Assembly (NCBI GenBank): GCA_019752975.1
Contig: JAIELM010000164.1
Location: forward strand, 1-11,218
Origin: Undibacterium sp.
Lineage (GTDB): Bacteria; Pseudomonadota; Gammaproteobacteria; Burkholderiales; Burkholderiaceae_D
DNA length: 11,218 bases
Reading direction: 5' to 3'
In this document: in pieces, positions 5,798-11,218 of the stretch
Numbering within the stretch: position 1 is the first letter of the stretch
How the letters are laid out: each line of letters begins with the position of its first letter
Program-made: the position numbers and the translations under genes
Notes under the pieces: generated by a model
The model's database searches: none
What the model was told of the DNA's origin: nothing
The model's input: the letters and a program-made list of their open reading frames with translations, nothing else

Positions 5798-5806
5798 TTA
5801 TCCACA
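5798..5806 (+). promoter_or_regulatory. DnaA box, exact consensus
   Basis: TTATCCACA on the plus strand, oriented towards putP and opposite to the box at 5640-5648. Confidence 0.75.
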
Positions 5807-6057
5807 GGAAAATAGATCTAAATATAATTATAAACCACCACAATTTACCGGGAGATATTTGGTTTTTTTGCATACGCCCTAGTCCTTAATCGTAGTGTGC
5901 TTTCATTTTCTTAGTAATTCTATTTTTTATGATGTTATCTATTGCGTCTTTAAGTTTGATGAATCGTTTGACGAATCGCTTGTCTGAAGTGTATCCCTCT
6001 GCGATACTTCGCTAGCAATAAATAATTTGACTGTTTATCATAGAAAGGCAGACGGAG
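5807..6057. other. intergenic region upstream of putP
   Basis: This stretch must hold the putP promoter, but no convincing -35/-10 pair stands out. Two imperfect 12-bp tandem copies (GATGAATCGTTT at 5958-5969, GACGAATCGCTT at 5970-5981; 10 of 12 identical) are followed by an imperfect inverted repeat, GAAGTGTATC (5986-5995) against GATACTTC (6003-6010), which could be an operator or a leader hairpin. AGAAAGG at 6042-6048, 9 bp before the ATG, is the likely Shine-Dalgarno of putP; the GGAG touching the ATG is too close to serve. Confidence 0.4.
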
Positions 6058-7536
6058 ATGGATTTTAGTAACCCTACGAGTATTACCTTCATTATCTATA
6101 TTTTAGCGATGTTAGGAATTGGTTTCGCCGCGTGGCGTTTTACCAATAATTTATCTGACTATATTTTAGGTGGACGTAGTTTAGGTGCTTTTGTTACAGC
6201 AATGAGTGCTGGTGCTTCGGACATGAGTGGTTGGTTGTTGATGGGTTTGCCGGGAGCGCTTTATTTTTCTGGTGTATCAGAAAGTTGGATCGCTATTGGT
6301 TTAATTGTAGGCGCTTGGTTTAATTGGAATTTGGTTGCGGGACGATTGCGCGTGTATACCGAATTGACGAATAATGCACTGACGTTGCCGGATTATTTTA
6401 CTCACCGATTTGAAGATACTAGCAAGCTATTGAGGGTGATTTCAGCGTTAGTAATCTTGGTGTTTTTTACGATTTACTGTGCTTCTGGTATGGTTGCCGG
6501 AGCGCGGCTATTTCAACAAACGTTTGGGATGAGTTATGAGGTGTCACTTTGGGCTGGAGCCGCTGCGACAATTATTTATGTATTTATTGGTGGTTTTTTG
6601 GCGGTTAGTTGGACCGATACAGTGCAAGCGACTTTGATGATTTTTGCACTCTTGTTGACGCCAACTATGGTGATTATGAATGTGGGTGGTTTTGATCAAG
6701 CGGTAACGGTAATTCATCAGCTTAATCCTAAATTTACCGATGTATTTAGTGGGACTTCTTTCATCGGCATTGTGTCTTTATTGGCCTGGGGTTTAGGTTA
6801 TATGGGACAGCCACATATTCTGGCGAGATTTATGGCAGCAGAAAATTTTGCGACGATTAAGAGTGCGCGCCGAATAGGAATGATTTGGATGGTGTTATGT
6901 TTATTGGGTGCTATGGCCGTTGGGTTTTTTGGTATTGCTTATTTCGCTGCACATCCAGAACAAGCTGCTGCGGTGACCGCAAATAAAGAAACAGTGTTTA
7001 TCTCCTTATCGCAAATTTTATTTAATCCGTGGATAGCGGGAATTTTATTGTCAGCGATTTTGGCGGCGGTAATGAGTACCTTATCTTGTCAATTGTTGGT
7101 ATGTTCCTCGGCTTTGACGGAAGATTTTTATAAATCATTTTTCCGCCCGCAAGCTTCACAAACAGAATTAGTGTGGTTTGGACGTATGATGGTATTGGTA
7201 GTGGCGGTGGTAGCGATTATGATTGCGGCAAACCCTAAGAGTAGTGTATTGGGCTTGGTTAGCAATGCTTGGGCGGGCTTTGGTGCCGCTTTTGGTCCTG
7301 TGGTACTACTTTCACTGGTATGGCCTAAGATGAGCCGTAACGGAGCCTTAGCGGGGATGTTCGTCGGTGCTTTGACGGTGGTGGTGTGGGGCGAGTATAA
7401 ATTTTTAGGATTATACGAATTAGTCCCTGGATTTATGTTTGGTTGTATTGCTATTTTCATTGGCAGTCAATTTGGTGCACCAGCATCTGAAAAAATGAAG
7501 GCAGCATTTGCAACTATGCGTCAGCAAGTAAGTTAG
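6058..7536 (+). CDS. putP: sodium/proline symporter PutP
   Basis: A 492-residue inner-membrane transporter of the sodium:solute symporter (SSS) family that takes up L-proline with Na+. The sequence follows E. coli PutP (502 aa) almost residue for residue: YILGGRSLG at 35-43, SAGASDMSGWLLMGLPGA at 50-67 with the Na+-site residues Asp55 and Ser57, LVAGRLRVYTE at 92-102, LTLPDYFTHRFED at 108-120, GGFLAVSWTDTVQA at 178-191, GQPHILARFMA at 250-260, and AILAAVMSTLSCQLLVCSS at 333-351 with Ser340 and Thr341, also at the Na+ site. About 12-13 membrane helices are expected. The coding strand is strongly G- and T-rich, in keeping with hydrophobic codons and leading-strand placement. No putA lies nearby. 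The gene ends before a hairpin shared with the convergent glpK. Confidence 0.97.
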   Translation: MDFSNPTSITFIIYILAMLGIGFAAWRFTNNLSDYILGGRSLGAFVTAMSAGASDMSGWLLMGLPGALYFSGVSESWIAIGLIVGAWFNWNLVAGRLRVYTELTNNALTLPDYFTHRFEDTSKLLRVISALVILVFFTIYCASGMVAGARLFQQTFGMSYEVSLWAGAAATIIYVFIGGFLAVSWTDTVQATLMIFALLLTPTMVIMNVGGFDQAVTVIHQLNPKFTDVFSGTSFIGIVSLLAWGLGYMGQPHILARFMAAENFATIKSARRIGMIWMVLCLLGAMAVGFFGIAYFAAHPEQAAAVTANKETVFISLSQILFNPWIAGILLSAILAAVMSTLSCQLLVCSSALTEDFYKSFFRPQASQTELVWFGRMMVLVVAVVAIMIAANPKSSVLGLVSNAWAGFGAAFGPVVLLSLVWPKMSRNGALAGMFVGALTVVVWGEYKFLGLYELVPGFMFGCIAIFIGSQFGAPASEKMKAAFATMRQQVS

Positions 7537-7546
7537 ATTGTAAGTG

Positions 7547-7572
7547 GGGCGGAAAAATTTATTTTTTCGCCC
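7547..7572. terminator. hairpin between convergent putP and glpK
   Basis: An 11-bp stem with one G-T pair: GGGCGGAAAAA (7547-7557) pairs with TTTTTTCGCCC (7562-7572) around a TTTA loop. It starts 10 bp after the putP stop and lies 35 bp beyond the glpK stop. The T-rich arm is inside the stem rather than after it, so it is an atypical intrinsic terminator, possibly working in both directions. Confidence 0.7.
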
Positions 7573-7607
7573 TAATTGATTGCGTGCTTATACTATTTTA
7601 TGCTGCC

Positions 7608-9080
7608 TTACGCAATTAATCGAGCAACTGCATTGCGCCATTGCTCGAGCAATGTGCTCGCTTGTTGACGTGGGATTTGTGGTACAAAACGTTTTTCTTC
7701 TCGCCATAAGTGGCTAATAGTATCTGTGTTCTCAAATAGTCCAACTTGTAAGCCAGCTAAATAGGCTACGCCCAATGCAGTAGTTTCTAAACATTGTGGA
7801 CGTATTACGGGAATACCTAACAAATTTGCCTGAAATTGTAATAGAAAATTATTGCAGGCAGCTCCTCCATCGACTCTTAATTCTGTGATTGGTTTGCTTG
7901 CATCGTTTTGCATTGCAAGTAGTAGTTCTGTGCTTTGATATGCTATTGCTTCTAACGCGGCTCGTGCAATGTGAGCACTCTTCGTACCTCGATGCAGACC
8001 AAGAATAGCCCCTTTAGCGTTTGCGTCCCAGTAGGGTGCTCCCAAACCAGCAAATGCGGGTATAAAAATAACTCCATCACTATCGGGAACGCTCTGTGCC
8101 AGCGTTTCTATGTCCTTGCTTTGTTGAATTAGACCGAGATTATCGCGCAACCATTGCACCACCGCGCCACCTATAAAAACGCTACCTTCCAGGGCATATT
8201 GTGGTTGCTCTTGGGTTTGGCAGGCAAGCGTGCTGATCAAGCCGTGCTGTGATTTGCTACAGGTTTCACCGGTGTTTTGTAGCAGGAAGCAACCAGTGCC
8301 ATAGGTGTTTTTTGCCATCCCTTGATGAAAACATGCTTGCCCAAAAAGCGCTGCTTGTTGATCGCCAGCGATACCAGCTATAGGAATTTTTTGACCTAAA
8401 ATAGTCGCATAACCGAAATAATAAGACGAGGGATAGACTGTGGGAAGTAGGGCGCGTGGAATATCAAATAGATCGAGTAAGTCTTCATCCCATTGAGCGG
8501 TATGAATATTAAATAGCATGGTACGCGAGGCGTTACTGCTATCGGTCACATGTAAAGCTTGTTCGCTTAATTGAAATGCTAACCAAGTATCGACCGTACC
8601 AAAGGCGAGCTCACCAGCAATAGCACGGGCTTTTGCTTGCGGAATATGTTGAAGTATCCATGCGAGTTTACTAGCGGAAAAATAGGGGTCAATAACCAGT
8701 CCCGTTTTTTCCTGTATCGTTTTGGCGTGCCCTTGCTCTTTTAGTGTTTGGCAGTATGCATGAGTACGCTTATCTTGCCATACGATCGCTGGACAAATAG
8801 GAATACCTGTTTTTTTGTCCCAAACAATGGTGGTTTCACGTTGATTGGTGATTCCTATTGCGGCGACTTGGTTTGGTTTAATACCGGTATTTTGTAGGAC
8901 TTGATGGATGGTGGAAAGTTGGCTATGCCAAATTTCCATCGCATCATGTTCTACCCAGCCAACTTGTTGAAAATACTGAGGAAATTCTTGCTGTGCCATA
9001 CCTACTAATTTACCCGTTTGATCAAAAAGAATACTACGTGAGCTGGTGGTTCCTTGATCGAGGGCGAGTAGGTAGGGCAT
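7608..9080 (-). CDS. glpK: glycerol kinase GlpK
   Basis: A 490-residue cytosolic FGGY-family kinase that converts glycerol and ATP to glycerol 3-phosphate. The N-terminal phosphate loop LALDQGTTSSRSILFD is at 5-20, GWVEHDAMEIW at 41-51, ITNQRETTIVW at 77-87 with substrate residues Arg81 and Glu82, Tyr133 in VIDPYFS, AGDQQAALFGQ with catalytic Asp240, the FGGY segment KNTYGTGCFLLQNTGE at 257-272, and a C-terminal adenine-binding LRVDGGAACNNFLLQFQ. It is close in length to the E. coli enzyme (502 aa). AAGGGA lies about 6 bp before the ATG at 9080. The gene starts 11 bp after the FKBP stop and is probably cotranscribed with it. No glpF, glpD or glpR is present, so the usual glycerol operon is split up here. 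Confidence 0.97.
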   Translation of the reverse strand: MPYLLALDQGTTSSRSILFDQTGKLVGMAQQEFPQYFQQVGWVEHDAMEIWHSQLSTIHQVLQNTGIKPNQVAAIGITNQRETTIVWDKKTGIPICPAIVWQDKRTHAYCQTLKEQGHAKTIQEKTGLVIDPYFSASKLAWILQHIPQAKARAIAGELAFGTVDTWLAFQLSEQALHVTDSSNASRTMLFNIHTAQWDEDLLDLFDIPRALLPTVYPSSYYFGYATILGQKIPIAGIAGDQQAALFGQACFHQGMAKNTYGTGCFLLQNTGETCSKSQHGLISTLACQTQEQPQYALEGSVFIGGAVVQWLRDNLGLIQQSKDIETLAQSVPDSDGVIFIPAFAGLGAPYWDANAKGAILGLHRGTKSAHIARAALEAIAYQSTELLLAMQNDASKPITELRVDGGAACNNFLLQFQANLLGIPVIRPQCLETTALGVAYLAGLQVGLFENTDTISHLWREEKRFVPQIPRQQASTLLEQWRNAVARLIA

Positions 9081-9091
9081 AAGTTTCCCTT

Positions 9092-9916
9092 TTATTTAAT
9101 CTGTAATAATTCCACATCAAAAACCAAGTCAGAATTGGCGGGGATTAAACCATTTCCTACTTCGCGTGATCCGTAAGCGAGAGCAGCAGGTATGATCAGC
9201 GTACGTTTACCGCCTATTTTCATGCCTGCGACACCTTGATCCCAACCTAGTATGACCTCGTGCGCTCCTAGTTTGAAGCTGAACGGTCCGCGTTTGATTG
9301 AGCTATCAAACTCTTTACCGTGCTGGTCTTTTGCTTCGCTGTCTCGGAGCCAACCCGTGTAATGTACGCTCACTTGTTGACCTGCAGTAGCTTCTTTTCC
9401 CTTACCGATTTTTTTGTCTATTTTTTCTAGGCTAGGTGGGGTAATTACATCTAATAGTTCGATATCAAAAATCAGGTCCGCCCCGGGTGGAATTACGTTA
9501 CCTGCACCGCGTTCGCCGTAGCCCATAGCTGAGGGAATGATGAGTGTGCGTTTGCCACCGACTTTCATACCAACAAAGCCTTGATCCCATGCTTGGATGA
9601 CACGACCTGCTCCCAGCGGGAAGCTAAACGGACCACGTCCGATGGAGCTATCGAATGGTTTACCTTTTTGATCAGCTGCACTTGGATCAAGTAGCCAACC
9701 GCTGTAGTGGACAACCACGGTTTTGCCTGAGACCGCTTCTAGCCCTGTTCCTACCTGCGAGTCTATTTTTTGAAATTGAGTGGTTTGGGTGGGGGTGTTT
9801 TGCGCTGCACTAGCCACTGTACTGTCCACTTGTGTTTTACTATCTTGTGCTATGGCTGGATTGAGTAGCAGTTGACTTGCTAGGCTAAGGCTAATTAGGG
9901 TGATTACTTTCTTCAT
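9092..9916 (-). CDS. periplasmic FKBP-type peptidyl-prolyl isomerase with two tandem FKBP domains
   Basis: A 274-residue secreted protein. A Sec signal peptide (MKKVITLISLSLASQLLLNP, cleavage probably after AIA at 21-23) is followed by a Gln/Thr/Ser-rich linker to about 46, then FKBP domain 1 (about 48-157) and domain 2 (about 163-274). Both keep the active-site set: domain 1 Tyr71, Phe88-Asp89, Trp110, Tyr133; domain 2 Tyr186, Phe203-Asp204, Trp225, Tyr248. The domains are close copies (FDSSI-x-RGPFSF, GGKRTLIIP in both), pointing to internal duplication. Domain 2 has GLIPANSD where domain 1 has the canonical VIPPGAD. Expected to speed proline isomerisation or chaperone folding in the periplasm. 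AAGGA lies 7-8 bp before the ATG at 9916. It heads a probable two-gene unit with glpK. Confidence 0.93.
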   Translation of the reverse strand: MKKVITLISLSLASQLLLNPAIAQDSKTQVDSTVASAAQNTPTQTTQFQKIDSQVGTGLEAVSGKTVVVHYSGWLLDPSAADQKGKPFDSSIGRGPFSFPLGAGRVIQAWDQGFVGMKVGGKRTLIIPSAMGYGERGAGNVIPPGADLIFDIELLDVITPPSLEKIDKKIGKGKEATAGQQVSVHYTGWLRDSEAKDQHGKEFDSSIKRGPFSFKLGAHEVILGWDQGVAGMKIGGKRTLIIPAALAYGSREVGNGLIPANSDLVFDVELLQIK

Positions 9917-9960
9917 GGGATTTTCCTTGTTTTAGTTTTTCATAAACTTGCCGAGGGTAC

Positions 9961-10236
9961 TTATTCGGGTTTGGTTTTGCTACTGTGTTTGAGCTTAGCT
10001 TCAAATTGTGTATCAAGTTTGCTCGGTTTTCGTGGTGCGGTTTTGTTTATATTATTCACGAAGTGAACGAAAGCGTCCATCTCTAAAGGAGCACATAGTT
10101 TTTCTGTCTTGTCTGCCGAGATATTGAGCGCGAGATAGAAAAGGGAGTTGGCGGTACTCACCATGGAGTAGGCCGTATTGTTGCTGCGTTGTTGCAAGCG
10201 CAAAACAGCATTGCTGGCTTTGGTGGTGCGGGGCAT
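9961..10236 (-). CDS. hypothetical 91-residue basic protein
   Basis: I do not recognise this ORF. It has a basic, polar N-terminus (MPRTTKASNAVLRLQQRS), a central part that could form helices (VSTANSLFYLALNISADK, then LEMDAFVHFVNNIN) and a Lys/Pro-rich tail (KTAPRKPSKL to KTKPE). There is no signal peptide or clear membrane helix. No Shine-Dalgarno precedes the ATG at 10236, and the next Met (residue 25) has none either. It lies on the same strand as the FKBP gene, 44 bp upstream of it, and could be the first gene of that unit. Its 5' end is 48 bp from the second MITE copy. It may be a real lineage-specific protein or a chance ORF. Confidence 0.5.
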   Translation of the reverse strand: MPRTTKASNAVLRLQQRSNNTAYSMVSTANSLFYLALNISADKTEKLCAPLEMDAFVHFVNNINKTAPRKPSKLDTQFEAKLKHSSKTKPE

Positions 10237-10284
10237 AGTGTGTATTTGTGAATGGCTAGAGTAGGCTTAATTGATTTATTCGTA

Positions 10285-10384
10285 GGACCCACGCAAAACA
10301 GACGCTAGCGTTGTTGCGTTCGCCTTGTGGTACAAAGTACTACCTGCGGCTCCGCGGCTAGCCAGCGCAATTTTGCGGAAGTCC
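10285..10384. mobile_element. MITE-like inverted-repeat element, copy 2 (inverted and diverged)
   Basis: A 100-bp relative of the element at 2881-2991 in reverse orientation. The left end GGACCCACGCAAAA (10285-10298) and the right end TTTTGCGGAAGTCC (10371-10384) match as inverted repeats at 11 of 14 positions. Inner blocks shared with copy 1 include ACGCTAGCGTTGTTGC, GGCTAGCCAGCGCAATTTTGCG and a central palindrome GTAC-AAA-GTAC. TA flanks the left end (10283-10284), but the right flank is AA, so one target-site copy has changed. Copy 2 is shorter and more worn than copy 1, suggesting an older insertion. It has no coding capacity. Confidence 0.75.
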
Positions 10385-10395
10385 AAATTCATAGT

Positions 10396-10420
10396 AAAAA
10401 AGGAGCCTTGCGACTCCTTT
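10396..10420 (-). terminator. intrinsic terminator of the cysteine-rich peptide gene
   Basis: Read on the minus strand, AAAGGAG (10420-10414) and CTCCTTT (10405-10399) form a 7-bp stem with an 8-base loop and run into further Ts (10398-10396). It lies 21 bp after the stop of the small secreted peptide gene. Confidence 0.8.
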
Positions 10421-10440
10421 CGTTATTTTACTCTAGCTTG

Positions 10441-10659
10441 TTATGGAATTGGACCGTCACCAGGATCGATGCCATCACATTGACTGTAACATACAGAGTG
10501 ACGCCAATTACAGTAGCCCCATGGTAAGTAAGTTCTTGACATACAATCATCATACTGTATGTTGCAAAACTCATAGCAATCTTGCGTTTTTGCGTATCCC
10601 AAGGAACTACCTAGGGTTAGGCAAAGTGAGAAACAGAAAAGACCAAGTTTCTTATTCAT
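10441..10659 (-). CDS. small secreted protein with a mirror-symmetric six-cysteine motif
   Basis: A 72-residue precursor of unknown family. I place the start at 10659 rather than at the upstream in-frame ATG at 10707, because AAGGAG lies 9 bp before 10659 and translation from there gives a clean signal peptide (MNKKLGLFCFSLCLTLGSSL, cleavage probably after GYA at 21-23). The mature part is about 49 residues and carries exactly six cysteines at 28, 32, 39, 50, 57 and 61: CX3C-X6-C-X10-C-X6-CX3C. The spacing is the same read from either end, as expected of two helices joined back to back by three disulfides. The tail is acidic and Gly/Pro-rich (DGIDPGDGPIP). It is transcribed alone: terminators lie downstream (10396-10420) and upstream (10794-10824). 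The function is unknown; a periplasmic or exported peptide is likely. Confidence 0.8.
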   Translation of the reverse strand: MNKKLGLFCFSLCLTLGSSLGYAKTQDCYEFCNIQYDDCMSRTYLPWGYCNWRHSVCYSQCDGIDPGDGPIP

Positions 10660-10793
10660 TTTAAAACTTCTCCTTACACTTTTTATTTTAGACGATATTG
10701 AGACCATAGCTACGCTTACACTTCATGCCGCCATTTACATGAGTTAAGAGAGCATATTCTAATATAGAATTCTGTATTCCGCATGATAAAAAG

Positions 10794-10824
10794 AAAAATC
10801 GACCATGTAATATGGTCGATTTTT
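10794..10824 (-). terminator. intrinsic terminator of the TonB-dependent receptor gene
   Basis: AAAAATCGACCAT (10794-10806) pairs perfectly with ATGGTCGATTTTT (10812-10824), a 13-bp stem with a 5-base loop. The A-rich arm on one side and T-rich arm on the other would let it work on both strands. It lies 13 bp beyond the receptor's stop. Confidence 0.88.
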
Positions 10825-10837
10825 TATAGGAATATTT

Positions 10838-11218
10838 TTACTTCATTACGAAACTTGCTGTGACGAAATAACGTCGACCTATGGTGTCGTAGGTAGATGG
10901 ATCAGTCCCCGATTGAACGTTTGGTGAATAAGTGCGTGGTTGTTGGTTAAGGAGATTATTGATACCAGCGCGAATTGTCATGCCTTTGAGGAATTCATAG
11001 CTCCCACCCAAGTCCCAATAGTAAGTTCCTTTCACCCCCGTTAAATCTTCGCCTGGAAATAATGCGGCCATGCGATTGGTCATTTCACCAATATAACGCA
11101 TACGAAGATCGACGCCGAATTCATTAATTTTGTAGCCGAAGTTAGTGGTTACTTTATTTTTTGGGAAGGCCTGACCTAGGGGCGTGCCGAAATATGGTAT
11201 CGTTCCAGTGACGTCTAG
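10838..11218 (-). CDS. TonB-dependent outer-membrane receptor, C-terminal 126 residues, cut by the right edge
   Basis: The reading frame is open to the window edge, so only the last strands of an outer-membrane beta-barrel are seen. Typical receptor features: KVTTNFGYKINEFGVDLRMRYIGEM, as alternating strands, then WDLGGSYEFLKGMTIRAG and INNLLNQQPRTYS, the signature loop before the last strand, and YFVTASFVMK at the end. Such receptors import siderophores, haem, vitamin B12 or sugars using TonB energy; the substrate cannot be told from this fragment. The protein ends in Met-Lys after Phe-Val instead of the usual terminal aromatic residue. The Met at 11101 is internal, not the start. Confidence 0.88.
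   Translation of the reverse strand, partial: LDVTGTIPYFGTPLGQAFPKNKVTTNFGYKINEFGVDLRMRYIGEMTNRMAALFPGEDLTGVKGTYYWDLGGSYEFLKGMTIRAGINNLLNQQPRTYSPNVQSGTDPSTYDTIGRRYFVTASFVMK

Larger units (their letters stand above)
5593..5806. other. candidate replication-origin half-site, right (better conserved)
   Basis: In order on the plus strand: AT-rich ACATATATATA (5602-5612), TAGTAGTAATAG (5611-5622), an inverted consensus DnaA box (5640-5648), a perfect IHF consensus (5667-5679), a one-mismatch DnaA box (5764-5772) and an exact consensus box (5798-5806). TCTGTATAA at 5728-5736 may be a further weak inverted box. The layout AT tract, DnaA box, IHF site resembles the E. coli oriC left half, while the trinucleotide run resembles the B. 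subtilis DnaA-trio. The left half at 4501-4715 has the same parts in the same order and orientation. No protein-coding signal was found. The origin role is inferred from these motifs and the change in GC skew. Confidence 0.7.

Noticed and set aside
6054..6057. GGAG directly before the putP ATG as its ribosome binding site
   Set aside because: There is no spacer to the ATG; the AGAAAGG 9 bp upstream is better placed.
4412..6057. Plasmid or phage origin with iterons
   Set aside because: No rep, par or phage gene is nearby and the flanking genes are ordinary chromosomal ones; DnaA boxes with IHF-like sites fit a chromosomal origin better.
7128..7460. 110-codon minus-strand ORF inside putP
   Set aside because: It is a shadow of the putP reading frame, with threonine/proline-rich nonsense composition and no ribosome binding site.
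10327..10664. Plus-strand ORFs of 66 and 73 codons
   Set aside because: One reads through the MITE and terminator, the other is antisense to the cysteine-rich peptide gene; neither has a ribosome binding site or protein-like sequence.
10660..10707. A 16-residue N-terminal extension of the cysteine-rich peptide from an ATG at 10707
   Set aside because: The extension would bury the signal peptide behind a basic segment, and the best Shine-Dalgarno (AAGGAG) lies before the ATG at 10659.

Overview
The window looks like chromosomal DNA of an AT-rich member of the Burkholderiales (Betaproteobacteria); G+C is roughly 40% by eye. The placement rests on protein resemblance judged from memory: the RsmB N-terminal half reads like the Burkholderia/Ralstonia form, the DUF1840 protein is a betaproteobacterial family, and the nucleosidase is the longer betaproteobacterial type. 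I cannot name the genus.

Left part (1-2835, all minus strand): a lipoprotein gene and a DUF1840 gene sit 16 bp apart, followed by an alpha/beta-hydrolase (monoacylglycerol-lipase type) whose stop lies 14 bp before rsmB, the 16S rRNA m5C967 methyltransferase, which runs off the left edge. A 111-bp transposase-less inverted-repeat element (MITE) and a 44-codon possible gene relic follow. Next is a plus-strand pair: an 89-residue membrane protein and a LytS/AlgZ-type histidine kinase. The small protein aligns without gaps with the kinase's own membrane domain.

Centre (4412-6057): two AT-rich non-coding stretches flank a minus-strand MTA/SAH nucleosidase gene (mtnN). They share a diverged direct repeat carrying, at identical spacing, an AT-rich tract, a TAG/TAA trinucleotide run (DnaA-trio-like), an inverted TTATCCACA DnaA box and an IHF-like site. 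Each ends with two further DnaA boxes. Hand-sampled GC skew changes sign across this segment. I read it as a candidate bipartite chromosomal replication origin built around mtnN and not next to dnaA. This is the main discovery claim and is partly inference.

Right part (6058-11218): putP (sodium/proline symporter, plus strand) converges on a minus-strand unit of a periplasmic double-FKBP isomerase and glpK (glycerol kinase), with a strong hairpin between the convergent genes. Upstream of the FKBP gene lie an unknown 91-residue ORF and a second copy of the MITE in opposite orientation. Then comes a monocistronic gene for a small secreted peptide with a mirror-symmetric six-cysteine pattern, bounded by two hairpin terminators, and finally the C-terminal end of a TonB-dependent receptor that runs off the right edge. 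No tRNA, rRNA, CRISPR array or intact transposase was seen.
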